A stretch of 26,802 bases of DNA, taken from positions 1-26,802 of the forward strand of contig CAZHSN010000031.1 in NCBI GenBank assembly GCA_964535125.1, given 5' to 3'. Numbering within the stretch: position 1 is the stretch's first letter; each line of letters opens with the position of its first letter. The position numbers and the translations under genes were made by a program. The DNA is from CAZHSN01 sp964535125. Its GTDB lineage: Bacteria > Armatimonadota > HRBIN16. Positions 17,197 to 23,303 of the stretch are shown in pieces. Below the pieces are notes generated by a model. That model worked only from the letters and a program-made list of their open reading frames with translations. It searched no databases and was not told where the DNA came from.

Positions 17197-19095
17197 TCAG
17201 TATGGCCAGAACACATAGGTCTGCATGCCGGCAGCCACACCGATCAGGCTGATCAGACTGCCGATCACAAAGTCACCCAGAAGCAACCCCAAAAAGAACG
17301 GCGCCGCCCGATAGTATCCCTTCAGGCCCGTATATCGCATCAGCAGCAGCTTGAACGCCCAGACGATCAGTGCGGTCGACCACACATAGGTGGCGATGTA
17401 ACTGCTGGCCACTGCATAGCCCACCGGATGCAGCGGGAAGCCAAGCAAGCGAGTGCGCACCGCCTGCAGCAGCAGTGCAACCAGCCCTCCGGTTGCGGTG
17501 GCAATCAGCGCATCGGGTGTGGCTCCCCCACCTACCGCGTTCATCCGGCTGGTGAACAACATGTAGGCCTCATACCCGAAGTACCGCTGGGTGCCGGCGG
17601 TATGGGCCGAATTGTGCCCGAAGGTGTAGCCGGTGACGAGCGCCGTGCCATAACCGGCGGCGTATCCGGCCAGTGCGGCCAGCATCAGACACACGGGCAG
17701 CCGCACCGCACGGCGGTTTTCCAGCAGCGCATGAGCCTCCAAGGTAGGTGGCAGCGGGCTGTTACAGATCTCGCGCCCCAGCCAATGGGTGATGGTCAAC
17801 CCGCTCAGCCCCTGCGCGCCAAGCCCGTTGCGTCCCATCAGCGCATATAGCAAGGGACCGGGCGCACCCAGCATCAACCCGACACTCGGCGGTCCGTACT
17901 GTGCACGGATATGCGCGGCGGACAGTGTAATCAACAGATAGATCGCCAGGAATGCCGCCGCAAGCCACAGGCTCATACCGGTCAACAGAAGGATACCAGC
18001 CATCAGCAGAGTGCCCGCCGCAGCGCCTGCGGCCGCACGCCGCACCGGCTGATCCATGGGATACCGCAGCCACGCTTCCCGCCACCGATGGCGGGCCATC
18101 CAGAAGGCGTATAGCACCAGCGCGAGCAGTGCACCGGTCGCCTGTTCGCGGATATAGGGCGCGACCATGGAGTCGACCGGCCAGGACGCGTCAGCGCCCA
18201 GCCAGGCGAAGGCCACCCCTTGAAGCCGTCCGATCCAGTAGAACGCGACCAATGAGAACAGCATATCCACCGGCAGGAAGAACTCCAGGCCGATCAACAG
18301 CGGATTAAAGGAAAACAACACCGGACTGAGCGACGACCAGGGCCGAGGCAGACCGGCGATCTCGAAGAGCTGGCGTTTGACAGGTAGATACGGCACCGTG
18401 GGAACCAGCAGCGCCAGTGCGTTCACCACGTTGATCGTGCCGGCGATCAGGAACGCCAGCCAGAACAGCCGCGACCGGAACGACTGCGAGCCGGGCTCCG
18501 TTATCATCAACGGGATCTGGATCAACGGAAAGGGCAGTCGCTCCTGGTGACGCCACTGGCTGTAGACCAGTGAGGACAGGCAATACCCGGTCCAGACCAG
18601 CGCCATCAGAAACACGCCCCAACTCACGAAAGGGGCGATCCAGGGACGCAACGCCTGCCAGTTCCACAGACGGACTCCACCCCGGTAGAACGCATCGGCA
18701 GCCTGCGCGTCCGTCACGACCAGCCAGGAAGACACATGCGGCAACAGGTCGGCGTGGAACAACGGACTGAGCGTGGCAAAGTGGGTGGCGAATGCGAGCA
18801 ACGACGTGAGGTATGTGGTAAGCGAGGCGATCCCGGTACCGATGGAGACCATCAGAAACAGCAGCAGCAGTTCAGTCTGGGTGAGCACGCGGATCCCGAA
18901 GGCTTGGGCCACCCTGTTGCCCAACAGCAGCACACACAGTGTGAACACCGCGTTGTAGGACAGGCTGAGCAGTGTGGCGTAGCCTTGGTTCCACATCATC
19001 TCCATGTAACTGAGCCACACGGCGTTGACGGCGGTCAACCCGCAGCCAAACAGCCATACCAAACGCCAGCGTATGCCGGAATCAGTCTGGTTCAC
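17197..19095 (-). CDS. DUF6785/OPT-like polytopic membrane protein
   Basis: From the chosen start this is a 632-aa protein with many hydrophobic segments (about 14 by eye), beginning WRLVWLFGCGLTAVNAVWLS. Features that recall the DUF6784/DUF6785 family include a WRHQERLPFPLIQIPLMI loop, FFLPVDMLFS, and late segments FGYEAYMLFTSRMNAVGGGA, GFPLHPVGYAVASSY and PFFLGLLLGDF. This family is frequent beside carbohydrate genes in Armatimonadota, Planctomycetota and Verrucomicrobiota and shares the general look of oligopeptide transporters (OPT); no function is established to my knowledge. The frame stays open to 19311, but the extra 72 residues do not look like a protein start, so GTG 19093-19095 is preferred, with AGGA 9 bases upstream. 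It is the first gene of the glycosidase block and the only membrane carrier linked to it. Confidence 0.8.
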   Translation of the reverse strand: MNQTDSGIRWRLVWLFGCGLTAVNAVWLSYMEMMWNQGYATLLSLSYNAVFTLCVLLLGNRVAQAFGIRVLTQTELLLLFLMVSIGTGIASLTTYLTSLLAFATHFATLSPLFHADLLPHVSSWLVVTDAQAADAFYRGGVRLWNWQALRPWIAPFVSWGVFLMALVWTGYCLSSLVYSQWRHQERLPFPLIQIPLMITEPGSQSFRSRLFWLAFLIAGTINVVNALALLVPTVPYLPVKRQLFEIAGLPRPWSSLSPVLFSFNPLLIGLEFFLPVDMLFSLVAFYWIGRLQGVAFAWLGADASWPVDSMVAPYIREQATGALLALVLYAFWMARHRWREAWLRYPMDQPVRRAAAGAAAGTLLMAGILLLTGMSLWLAAAFLAIYLLITLSAAHIRAQYGPPSVGLMLGAPGPLLYALMGRNGLGAQGLSGLTITHWLGREICNSPLPPTLEAHALLENRRAVRLPVCLMLAALAGYAAGYGTALVTGYTFGHNSAHTAGTQRYFGYEAYMLFTSRMNAVGGGATPDALIATATGGLVALLLQAVRTRLLGFPLHPVGYAVASSYIATYVWSTALIVWAFKLLLMRYTGLKGYYRAAPFFLGLLLGDFVIGSLISLIGVAAGMQTYVFWPY

Positions 19096-19330
19096 CGGAT
19101 TCCATCCTGTCGCCTGTATGTCGCACCGACCTCTACGCCCGCAGTCTGGTAAAACAAAGCGCCAGCTTGCCGGGTACGAATCCTGTGCCAACCCCATATC
19201 TTCCGACTGGCTTCGGCATAGTGTCTTAAGCGTCCGGTAAACCGGCATCTCGGTTCCGTTGGGATACCGTATGTAGTTCACACCGACAGCCTGTTGGTTC
19301 CAGTGTAACATCCCGGTGTGCGCATCCGCA

Positions 19331-19360
19331 GTGTTTACGGCAATATCGCACTGTAAACAC
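19331..19360. promoter_or_regulatory. Perfect inverted repeat, candidate operator
   Basis: GTGTTTAC (19331-19338) and GTAAACAC (19353-19360) form a perfect 8-bp inverted repeat with a 14-bp spacer, so the half-sites are 22 bp apart centre to centre, about two helical turns. That is the geometry of a dimer-binding regulator. It lies about 235 bp upstream of the DUF6785-like start and 230 bp upstream of DUF5320. Confidence 0.4.
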
Positions 19361-19553
19361 CGCGAATACGCAGAGAAGCAACAGGGTCAGCGCCTCCCGT
19401 GTGCAGCCAGTGCAACACGCAAGGGTATCCAACACGCATTACTCGAAGATTAGGTATATTTGCTTGTTGCAACTGCAAAAGTTCTGTGCCACGATATAGA
19501 TGTAGTTTGCATCTAGAGGACAGATACATCTGTACCACCCAGATCATAATAGG

Positions 19554-19572
19554 GATCACCAACAGGGTGATC
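19554..19572 (+). promoter_or_regulatory. Stem-loop directly before the DUF5320 ribosome binding site
   Basis: GATCACC-aacag-GGTGATC is a perfect 7-bp stem with a 5-base loop, ending 2 bases before AAGGAG (19575-19580). It could be an operator in DNA or an RNA hairpin that tunes translation or mRNA life. Confidence 0.4.
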
Positions 19573-19586
19573 GAAAGGAGCAGCAG

Positions 19587-19895
19587 ATGCCAAGAGGCGA
19601 TGGAACCGGCCCGATGGGTCAGGGCCCGAAAACCGGCCGTGCAATGGGTTTCTGCGCGGGATACCAGACACCCGGATACATGAACCCGACGCAGGGAGGG
19701 CGCGGCATGGCATGGGGTCGTGGAGGTGGAGGAGGACGCGGGATGGCGTTCCGGCGCGGGCGCGGCGGATTCGTACAGGGAACACCCGTGGACACCGATC
19801 CGAACACCTTGACGAGCCAACTCAACCGGTTGGAGCAGCAATTGGCCGCGTTGAAGGCCCAACTCGCCGGCCAAGCGGAGCCTGACAAGGCGTAA
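19587..19895 (+). CDS. DUF5320 family small protein
   Basis: A 102-aa protein with the DUF5320 hallmark start PRGDGTGPMGQGPKTGRAMG, a glycine/arginine-rich middle (residues about 40-60) and a C-terminal coiled coil (about 72-95, NRLEQQLAALKAQLAG). As I recall, DUF5320 genes are mostly found in anaerobic bacteria and archaea, often near genes for NifX/NafY-like proteins and MRP/NubP-type ATPases of iron-sulfur or redox metabolism; no biochemical role is established. None of those neighbours is present in this window, so the gene looks orphaned. The start ATG is supported by AAGGAG 6 bases upstream. It is convergent with the uroporphyrinogen-decarboxylase-family gene, separated by 54 bases that hold a strong hairpin. 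Confidence 0.88.
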   Translation: MPRGDGTGPMGQGPKTGRAMGFCAGYQTPGYMNPTQGGRGMAWGRGGGGGRGMAFRRGRGGFVQGTPVDTDPNTLTSQLNRLEQQLAALKAQLAGQAEPDKA

Positions 19896-19899
19896 GTCA

Positions 19900-19934
19900 A
19901 CAGTCCGGGGTCGGCAACGCCGACTCCGGACTGT
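19900..19934. terminator. Strong hairpin between convergent genes, probable two-way terminator
   Basis: ACAGTCCGG-G-GTCGGC pairs with GCCGAC-T-CCGGACTGT around a 3-base loop (AAC), giving a 16-bp stem with a single G-T step. It begins 4 bases after the DUF5320 stop and ends 15 bases before the stop of the opposing gene. No T-tract follows on either side, so it may block transcription or protect 3' ends rather than act as a classic intrinsic terminator. Confidence 0.6.
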
Positions 19935-19949
19935 CCACCGGACCTCAGC

Positions 19950-21041
19950 TTACCAGGCGGTGTTTCGGGCGATCTCCGCGGCCAGTGCGTACTTCTCCAC
20001 CGTAACGCCCGGGGGACAGGAGTCGCTGTTGGCCAGCACAAAGGGGCCGCCACGGGCGTCGTCGATGATCTGCTCCACGTATGCGCCGAACCGTTCATAG
20101 GGTGTGTGCAGGAACGCCACCGGCTCGATACCGCCCACGATGCCCATGGTCGCACCCACCCGCCGACGCGCCTCGGCGATGGTGATGTCTCCGGTAGGCG
20201 GTTCTGAGATCGACTCGACCGCCAGCACCCCGTTGTCGCGCATCTCCGTGACCAGTCCGTTCAGGTGTCCACAGGCATGTTGAATATAATGCTTATCGTG
20301 CGCTGCCAAGATGCGGCAATACGCGGTGATCTCTGGCGCGATATACCGGCGGTACATCGCCGGGGAGTAGTTTTGCGTGGAGCTGTCTTCAAACGTCAGC
20401 CAGAAGCGGTATGGACCCTGTGCGGCGCATTCTGCGCAACGCTCATTGTTCTTACGCATCGTGTCCCACAGTGTCTCCACCGTGTCGGGGAATTCATCCA
20501 GCAGGTGCACCGCAAGTTCTTCCGTGCCGCAATAGTGCTCCACCATGGACTGGAACGCGGTCTTGCCGCGATGTACCAGCATACCCAGGCAGAGCCCATC
20601 ATCGCCATCCGCCTGCAGGAACTGATCAGCCGGCGCGGGATCGAACGTAAAACGCGTGTGCTCCTCAATCCACAGCAGAGTCTTGTAGTCCGCTTCGGTC
20701 TTCAACGGGTGTTCCACTAGAAACGGCGTCTGGCCGGCCTGTGCGGTCATCCTCCAGGCGCTGTGCAGTGACCCAACCGGTGTCTCCTGCACCACGTGGT
20801 TCCTTCCGTTTTCCGCCCAAGAGCGAGTCTCCACGCCGTCGACCTCCACCCGGATCGGGCAGGGGGCGCCACGCCACAGCGGATCGGCGCCGATACGCTG
20901 GTGAAACGCCCGAATCCCCGCCCGCTGAACCTCCTGTGGAAACGACTCCCAGACATAGGCCAAAAACGGGCTGAACGGCAGGTGATCAACGGGCTGCCCC
21001 AGCAGCGCTGCGGTCAGGCGTTCGGTAGACGTCATCTCCAT
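19950..21041 (-). CDS. Uroporphyrinogen-decarboxylase-family protein, zinc methyltransferase-like
   Basis: The 363-aa product begins METSTERL-like (MEMTSTERLTAALLG) and has the TIM-barrel pattern of the URO-D superfamily (FEDSSTQNYSPAMYRRYIAP, GIVGGIEPV). His255-x-Cys257 in YIQHACGHLNGL and Cys342 in LANSDSCPPG fit the zinc ligands of MtaA/MtbA/CmuA-type methyltransferases, which move methyl groups between corrinoid proteins and thiols. True HemE lacks these ligands. Its partner corrinoid protein is not in this window, so the acceptor is unknown. The start is ATG 21039-21041 with GGAGG 6 bases upstream; the frame is open to 21257, but the extra 72 residues look like noncoding sequence. Related genes are common beside carbohydrate clusters in Armatimonadota-like genomes, where their role is not defined. 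Confidence 0.87.
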   Translation of the reverse strand: MEMTSTERLTAALLGQPVDHLPFSPFLAYVWESFPQEVQRAGIRAFHQRIGADPLWRGAPCPIRVEVDGVETRSWAENGRNHVVQETPVGSLHSAWRMTAQAGQTPFLVEHPLKTEADYKTLLWIEEHTRFTFDPAPADQFLQADGDDGLCLGMLVHRGKTAFQSMVEHYCGTEELAVHLLDEFPDTVETLWDTMRKNNERCAECAAQGPYRFWLTFEDSSTQNYSPAMYRRYIAPEITAYCRILAAHDKHYIQHACGHLNGLVTEMRDNGVLAVESISEPPTGDITIAEARRRVGATMGIVGGIEPVAFLHTPYERFGAYVEQIIDDARGGPFVLANSDSCPPGVTVEKYALAAEIARNTAW

Positions 21042-21276
21042 AGTGTACCTCCAGCTGGGTTGGACTGCCACCAGCTTAACCTGTTTGCGCCATGCAACGC
21101 ATACACCATCTTCGCATGTTTGACACGATACTGATGGCGTCTTGCGCGACACGCGTTGCTGCACACGCGAGAGGAACACTAAGGCGTATGTGCTGACGCG
21201 CAATAGATAGGGTTGGAATGCGAAATCACTTACACTAAAGGCAAAGCGACGCTGCAAACTGAGTGAGGTGTGGCCA

Positions 21277-22335
21277 ATGCGTGTTCTGATTGTCGGCCCT
21301 GAAGGCTTCGCGAAACCGAGTGACGCCGCGGCGGTCGCGCGCGATGGCGACGTCGTGGAGATCCGGACGGGTGTCTACACCGACGTGGCGGTCTGGCGAG
21401 CGAACAACCTGACGCTGCGCGGGGTGGGCAAGCGCCCGACACTCGACGCGGCGGGACAACGCGCTGAAGGCAAAGCGCTGTGGCTGATCAAAGGAAAGCA
21501 CACCACGGTGGAACATCTGGAGTTCACCGGTTGCCGGGCTGCCGACAAGAATGGTGCAGGCATCCGACTGGAAGGGCCGGGACTGGTCGTGCGCGGCTGC
21601 CGATTCCACCACTGCGAGATGGGGATACTCACCGGGGCGCACCCGGAGAGCGACGTGCTGCTGGAACACACGGAGTTCGACCATAACGGTTCCGGCGACG
21701 GCTATTCGCATAACATCTACATAGGCCGCGTGCGCCGCTTCACACTGCGCGGCTGCTACTCGCATCACGTTAACCTCGGTCACCTGGTAAAGAGCCGCGC
21801 GGAAACGAACGAGATCCTGTACAACCGTCTGACCGATGAAGCGGAAGGCAACTCCAGTTACGTGCTGGATCTGCCGAACGGCGGACGCTCGGTGGTGATC
21901 GGCAACATCCTGCAGCACGGGCCGAAGGCGGCGAACGGCACATTGATCTCCTACGCAACCGAAGGCGCGACGAACCCCGTGCAGGAACTCCATGTGGTTC
22001 ACAACACCTGCGTGGCCGACCGTCAGCCCGGCCGCCTTCTCCGCGTCGGCGGCCCGCACCCCACGGTCCGGGTGATCAACAACCTGGTTGTCGGCACCGA
22101 GCTGCCGCTCACCGGCGATGGCGAACTGCGGCGCAACCTGGTGGCCGACAAGGCCGGCTTCATCGATGCCGCCAACCATGACTACCGCCTGAAACCAACC
22201 GCTGCCGCCATCGGCGCTGGCATCGATCCCGGCAAGGCCGGCGGCATTCCGCTGGTGCCTGAGCTTCAGTATGTGCACCCATGCCGCACCGCCCGGCGCC
22301 CCCGGTTGGCCAGGCCAAACGTCGGTGCCTACTGA
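21277..22335 (+). CDS. Right-handed parallel beta-helix protein
   Basis: A 352-aa protein built from parallel beta-helix turns: NNLTLRGVG, HTTVEHLEFTGCRA, GLVVRGCRFHHCEMGI, VLLEHTEFDHNG, RFTLRGCYSHHVNLG and VRVINNLVVG are successive PbH1-like coils of about 22-25 residues. It ends with DYRLKPTAAAIGAGIDPG and a final PNVGAY, the usual closure of this group. Members include polysaccharide lyases and hydrolases as well as non-enzymatic adhesins; I see no residue set that decides this. No signal peptide is visible: the protein starts MRVLIVGPEG. ATG 21277 is preferred over GTG 21268 because GAGGTG lies 6 bases before the ATG. The gene is divergent from the URO-D-family gene across 235 bases without a clear promoter. 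Confidence 0.85.
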   Translation: MRVLIVGPEGFAKPSDAAAVARDGDVVEIRTGVYTDVAVWRANNLTLRGVGKRPTLDAAGQRAEGKALWLIKGKHTTVEHLEFTGCRAADKNGAGIRLEGPGLVVRGCRFHHCEMGILTGAHPESDVLLEHTEFDHNGSGDGYSHNIYIGRVRRFTLRGCYSHHVNLGHLVKSRAETNEILYNRLTDEAEGNSSYVLDLPNGGRSVVIGNILQHGPKAANGTLISYATEGATNPVQELHVVHNTCVADRQPGRLLRVGGPHPTVRVINNLVVGTELPLTGDGELRRNLVADKAGFIDAANHDYRLKPTAAAIGAGIDPGKAGGIPLVPELQYVHPCRTARRPRLARPNVGAY

Positions 22336-22736
22336 CCAACCGCCGGCTCTGCAGGGTGGGGGGAATCGGCAACCAGTTCCGCGAAACAGGCATCGGTACA
22401 GGCCGCCTGATCGGATGGCGATGGGTCGGCACCTGCAGAGGATGCTGCCCGATCTGTGTAAACCACATTCGAAGTCGACAACGGTCTCTGTGCGGTGGTG
22501 ACAAGGGCGATGTGTGCAGGGTTGACCCGAAGCAAGACCGAAGCGTAGATTGAGGGGACCATGACGAAACGGACAGTGAAACATCCACCGCCCAACAGCC
22601 GGTCCAGTTCATTGGCAACCGCACAGCCTTGACTTGACAGCACTTCCCGAGCAATCTGCCTGGTCGGCGCAGATTGGTGTACAGGTACAGAAAATGACCC
22701 TGTCATGACGCCGTTGTACAGACAGACGGACGGCAC
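22329..22736 (-). CDS. Hypothetical protein, doubtful
   Basis: A 135-codon minus-strand frame starting at GTG 22734-22736, with an internal ATG at 22704-22706. Parts read like protein (QIAREVLSSQGCAVANELDR, CFTVRFVMVPSIYASVLLRV), but no ribosome binding site is found at either start and the C-terminal third is low-complexity (Ala/Pro/Ser-rich). It overlaps the end of the beta-helix gene by 7 bases. I do not recognise a family. Listed because it is the longest frame in a 1-kb stretch otherwise lacking genes; it may be noncoding. Confidence 0.25.
   Translation of the reverse strand: MPSVCLYNGVMTGSFSVPVHQSAPTRQIAREVLSSQGCAVANELDRLLGGGCFTVRFVMVPSIYASVLLRVNPAHIALVTTAQRPLSTSNVVYTDRAASSAGADPSPSDQAACTDACFAELVADSPHPAEPAVGQ
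22522..22551 (+). promoter_or_regulatory. Candidate sigma70-type promoter in the gene-poor stretch
   Basis: TTGACC (22522-22527) and TAGATT (22546-22551) are separated by 18 bases. GAGGGG and an ATG (22561) opening a 23-codon frame ending at 22632 follow at once. It could drive the small frames downstream, or be chance. Confidence 0.25.
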
Positions 22737-22784
22737 ACCAAGACATCACCAGTCTGGACCGCCCGCGACGAGGCGGGAGGCTGC

Positions 22785-23036
22785 ATGATTCAAGAGATCA
22801 CATCAGACCACGTACGGGTGAGGGTGTAGTATGGCCCAGAAGACCTCTACCGGGTGGATGGTGTCTGGATTGTCGCCAAGTGGAGCGAGCCGTACGCACG
22901 CTACACGTCTTGGGAATTTGAAGGCCAACGAGGCGGCAGAGCCACCACGATCGAGGGTTTGGTCCATACAGGTGTACGGCGATATCGCTCCATCCCCGAC
23001 TATGTACGCATGGCTCGGGAAAGCGGGGTGATCTGA
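22785..23036 (+). pseudogene. Small protein gene with an in-frame amber codon
   Basis: ATG 22785 has GGGAGG 4 bases upstream. The frame reads 14 codons (MIQEITSDHVRVRV), hits TAG at 22827-22829, then continues open for 68 codons to TGA 23034-23036. The downstream part looks like protein (YGPEDLYRVDGVWIVAKW, RRYRSIPDYVRMARESGVI) and is more convincing than the other frames. Explanations are a nonsense mutation (for example TGG or GAG to TAG), an assembly error, or initiation at GTG 22854, which has no clear ribosome binding site and gives 60 aa. No homologous family is recognised. Confidence 0.4.
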
Positions 23037-23038
23037 CA

Positions 23039-23116
23039 TTGAGCCTTTTCTATCGGATTATCCGGTACATCGTATTGCTGTGGGTGTTCATCTATCTCAG
23101 CCTCATGCATCGATAG
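23039..23116 (+). CDS. Possible 25-aa single-span membrane peptide
   Basis: TTG 23039 opens a 25-codon frame, LFYRIIRYIVLLWVFIYLSL in its core, ending MHR and TAG. It is one hydrophobic helix with arginines at the N-terminal side. It starts 2 bases after the stop of the amber-interrupted frame, and GGGGTG lies 8 bases upstream, so translational coupling is plausible. Small size makes chance a real alternative. Confidence 0.3.
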   Translation: MSLFYRIIRYIVLLWVFIYLSLMHR

Positions 23117-23186
23117 GCTGGGCGCCTTGGCAGTAGAGGCACATTGCACGTGCGCGCTGTGCTAATGTTGATACGGTGACCGCCTG

Positions 23187-23216
23187 GTCACACAGGCTCC
23201 TGATTGTCGCTAGAAT
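23187..23216 (+). promoter_or_regulatory. Candidate promoter of the RCC1-like gene with overlapping inverted repeat
   Basis: GTCACA (23187-23192) and TAGAAT (23211-23216) are 18 bases apart. The inverted repeat GTGACC-gcct-GGTCAC (23176-23191) overlaps the -35. A second one, ACCATC-cc-GATGGT (23227-23240), lies just past the expected transcription start. The gene start is about 85 bases downstream. Confidence 0.35.
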
Positions 23217-23303
23217 AGAGGCGAACACCATCCCGATGGTATTTTCCAGGCTGGTGGTTCACGCGTCATCGCACGGGGAATCATATTGCACGGAGAGATG
23301 GAA

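Larger units (their letters stand above)
19096..19586. other. Divergent intergenic region (491 bp) with several inverted repeats
   Basis: This gap separates the minus-strand glycosidase block from the DUF5320 gene and is more AT-rich than its surroundings around 19440-19560. I see no convincing gene. It holds perfect inverted repeats listed separately (19331-19360 and 19554-19572), plus TTGCA-ac-TGCAA (19467-19478) and ACAGAT-ac-ATCTGT (19520-19533). CATAAT at 19545-19550 is a possible -10 for DUF5320. No clear -35/-10 pair was found for the leftward block. Confidence 0.5.
22336..23303. other. Gene-poor stretch (968 bp) between beta-helix and RCC1-like genes
   Basis: No confident full-length gene is present. 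The stretch contains a doubtful minus-strand frame (22329-22736), a candidate promoter (22522-22551), an amber-interrupted small frame (22785-23036), a 25-aa hydrophobic peptide frame (23039-23116), and promoter-like and inverted-repeat sequences just before the RCC1-like gene. No tRNA, rRNA or insertion sequence is visible. Confidence 0.5.

Noticed and set aside
19160..19198. Sigma54-like TGGCAC element upstream of the DUF6785-like gene (minus strand)
   Set aside because: TGGCAC is present, but the required GC pair of the -12 element at the right spacing is not.
19950..21041. Uroporphyrinogen decarboxylase (hemE)
   Set aside because: The H-x-C and late Cys zinc ligands point to the methyltransferase branch, and no heme genes are nearby.
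21120..21125. TTGACA as a -35 for the beta-helix gene
   Set aside because: No -10-like hexamer lies 15-19 bases downstream, and it is about 150 bases from the start codon.
21235..22584. Minus-strand open frame of 449 codons over the beta-helix gene
   Set aside because: The plus strand gives clear beta-helix repeats and a family-typical end; the minus translation shows none and has no ribosome binding site.
22827..22829. TAG as a pyrrolysine codon
   Set aside because: No pyl genes or methylamine methyltransferase features are visible, and the frame is too short and unrecognised. A mutation or error is simpler.
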